The position numbers were made by a program, and so were the translations under genes. From Alloboseaceae bacterium BT-24-1 (GTDB taxonomy: Bacteria; Pseudomonadota; Alphaproteobacteria; Rhizobiales; Beijerinckiaceae): DNA of 64,000 nucleotides. A model generated the notes under the pieces. It saw only the letters and a program-made list of their open reading frames with translations. It did not search any database and had not been told where the DNA came from. The stretch is from assembly GCA_025846845.1 (NCBI GenBank), contig JAOYTL010000009.1:124001-188000 (forward strand), given 5' to 3'. Every line of letters starts with the position of its first letter. The first letter of the stretch is position 1. Shown here in pieces: positions 62,778 to 64,000 of the stretch.

Positions 62778-63527
62778 ATGACGAGCTCCTTGCTCGAAAT
62801 TAGCGGCGTGACGAAGACCTTCGGCGCCCATAGCGTGCTGAAGGGCGTCGATCTCCAGGTCGGTGAAGGGACGGTCCACGCCGTGATCGGCCCGAACGGC
62901 GCCGGCAAGACGACCCTCGTGAACATCATCACCGGAGTCCATTCGCCATCCGCCGGAAGCATACGGTTTGCCGGCGAACAGGTCGCTTCCCTCAGCGTGC
63001 ACCAACGGGCACGCCGGGGACTCGCCCGCACCTTCCAGATCACGAATCTGTTCGGCGATCTGACGGTGCGCGAGAACATTTCCGTCGCCCTGGCCGGGGC
63101 GCGGCGGCATCGCTTCAAACGGCTCTCGGATGCCGAGCTCGAATATGCACGGTCCACCACCGTCGAAGAGCTTCTCGGCCTCGTCGGGCTGCAGGCCGCC
63201 TCCGAAGTCAAGGCGGAGATCCTGTCGCATGGCGACCAGCGCCTTCTTGAAGTCGCCGTCGCGCTCGCATGCCAGCCCAAGATGTTGCTGCTCGACGAGC
63301 CAAGCGCCGGCATGAGCCCGGCCGAAACCCAGGCCTTCATCTCCCTTGTGAACACGCGTCTTCGCGGGCGCGTGACGATCGTCCTGATCGAGCATGACAT
63401 GGCGGTCGTTATGGGCACCGCAGACCGGATCTGCGTTCTCGCCGGCGGTTCGGTGCTGGCCGACGGCATGCCTTCGGAGATCATGCAGAACACGTATGTG
63501 AAGGAGGCCTATCTTGGCCGCGCTTGA
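62778..63527 (+). CDS. livG: Branched-chain-type ABC transporter ATPase (LivG-like)
   Basis: A 249-residue ABC ATPase of the LivG group: Walker A GPNGAGKTT, ITGVHSPSAGSIRFAGEQ, RRGLARTFQITNLFGDLTV, signature-like LSHGDQRLLEVAVALA, Walker B MLLLDEPSAGM and VLIEHDMAVVM. It partners the LivF-like ATPase whose TTG start overlaps its last 13 bases. Confidence 0.93.
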   Translation: MTSSLLEISGVTKTFGAHSVLKGVDLQVGEGTVHAVIGPNGAGKTTLVNIITGVHSPSAGSIRFAGEQVASLSVHQRARRGLARTFQITNLFGDLTVRENISVALAGARRHRFKRLSDAELEYARSTTVEELLGLVGLQAASEVKAEILSHGDQRLLEVAVALACQPKMLLLDEPSAGMSPAETQAFISLVNTRLRGRVTIVLIEHDMAVVMGTADRICVLAGGSVLADGMPSEIMQNTYVKEAYLGRA

Positions 63528-64000
63528 ATTGAACGGGCTTCACGCTTTCTATGGCAAGGCCCATATCCTGCAGGGTGTCGACCTGAAACTGAAGGCCGGT
63601 TCCGTCGTCGGCATCCTCGGACGCAACGGTGCGGGAAAAACCACTCTGCTACGCGCGATCATGGGGCTCGCCCCGCGGGTCGAGGGCGACCTCAAACTGT
63701 TCGGGTCGAGCGTCGAGAACATGCCGACAGATGCCCGCGCGCGGGCGGGGCTGGCTCTCATGTCTCAGGACATGCGCGTATTTCCCGAATTGTCCGTCGA
63801 AGAAAACTGCCGGACCGCGGCATGGACCGTTCCGGAGCCCATGCCGTTCGAGAAAGTGCTTACGATCATACCCGAGCTCAGGGACCATGCTCGCCGCCCG
63901 GCGGGCCGCCTGAGCGGCGGCCAGCAGCAATTGGTCGCGATCGCCCGCAGTCTGACAGTCCGCTGTAAAATTCTCATGATGGATGAACCGACCGAGGGGC
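63515..64000 (+). CDS. livF: Branched-chain-type ABC transporter ATPase (LivF-like), partial
   Basis: The first 162 codons of a LivF-type ATPase, cut by the window edge. The start is TTG 63515, preceded by GAAGGAGG six bases away. The frame gives ALELNGLHAFYGKAHILQGV, Walker A in GRNGAGKTT, MSQDMRVFPELSVEEN, signature LSGGQQQLVAIARSL and Walker B ILMMDEPTEG. It overlaps the livG stop, so translation is coupled. It follows normal liv gene order; LivH/LivM permeases should follow or lie elsewhere. Confidence 0.88.

Overview
The window is high-GC, gene-dense bacterial chromosome dominated by ABC, TRAP and TTT solute importers, each next to its own regulator and catabolic enzymes. The aapJQMP-type amino-acid importer, the PccR-type (ScfR) regulator beside pccB, the two-subunit methylmalonyl-CoA mutase and the many FadR/LysR/IclR-controlled organic-acid modules suggest an alphaproteobacterium of the Hyphomicrobiales (Bosea/Bradyrhizobium-like). 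That placement is an inference from gene content; no rRNA or tRNA is present to confirm it.

Region 1 (1-9.1 kb) is an aldarate module. It holds the end of an alpha-ketoglutarate-semialdehyde dehydrogenase, an IclR regulator fused to an SMP-30-like propeller, a tctCBA tricarboxylate-type importer, an L-talarate/galactarate dehydratase and a divergent LysR regulator with a perfect T-N11-A palindrome at its start. Together they fit galactarate uptake, dehydration and final oxidation to 2-oxoglutarate. Region 2 (9.3-18.7 kb) has an orphan solute-binding protein, an AroE-like dehydrogenase, an NAD-sugar epimerase-like protein, a FadR-type regulator with a clear operator, a ThDP enzyme, a dctPQM TRAP importer and a MarR regulator. 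It looks like an uncharacterised catabolic unit.

Region 3 (18.9-31.9 kb) begins with debris: an IS110 remnant and a doubly frameshifted lysE next to an intact lysG-like regulator. Next come an XRE-cupin regulator, a B3/B4-domain protein, a trans-sulfuration-type PLP enzyme and a Gdx/SugE-type SMR exporter with a long structured leader. The region closes with a polar amino-acid ABC importer, a ureohydrolase, a LysR regulator and a RidA protein. Region 4 (32.0-42.0 kb) is the propionyl-CoA pathway on the minus strand: pccB, a small ORF, pccA, bioY, mutA, mutB, with pccR divergent.

Region 5 (42.1-52.0 kb) is a second amino-acid/sulfur module. aapJQM, a C-S-lyase-type PLP enzyme, a VanB-like reductase and a MOSC protein run leftward; an XRE-cupin regulator, aapP, an HCCA-isomerase-like protein and a GST run rightward. 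A shared palindrome (GGACAAC-NT-GTTGYC) lies in front of both arms. Region 6 (52.2-59.8 kb) starts with an inactive IS630 element. It continues with a molybdopterin oxidoreductase, an FprA-type ferredoxin reductase, a two-cluster ferredoxin, an aldehyde dehydrogenase and a LysR regulator, which could form one NAD(P)H-ferredoxin-Mo/W redox chain. Region 7 (60.1-64 kb) has a DHDPS-family lyase and the start of a branched-chain-type ABC importer that runs off the right edge.
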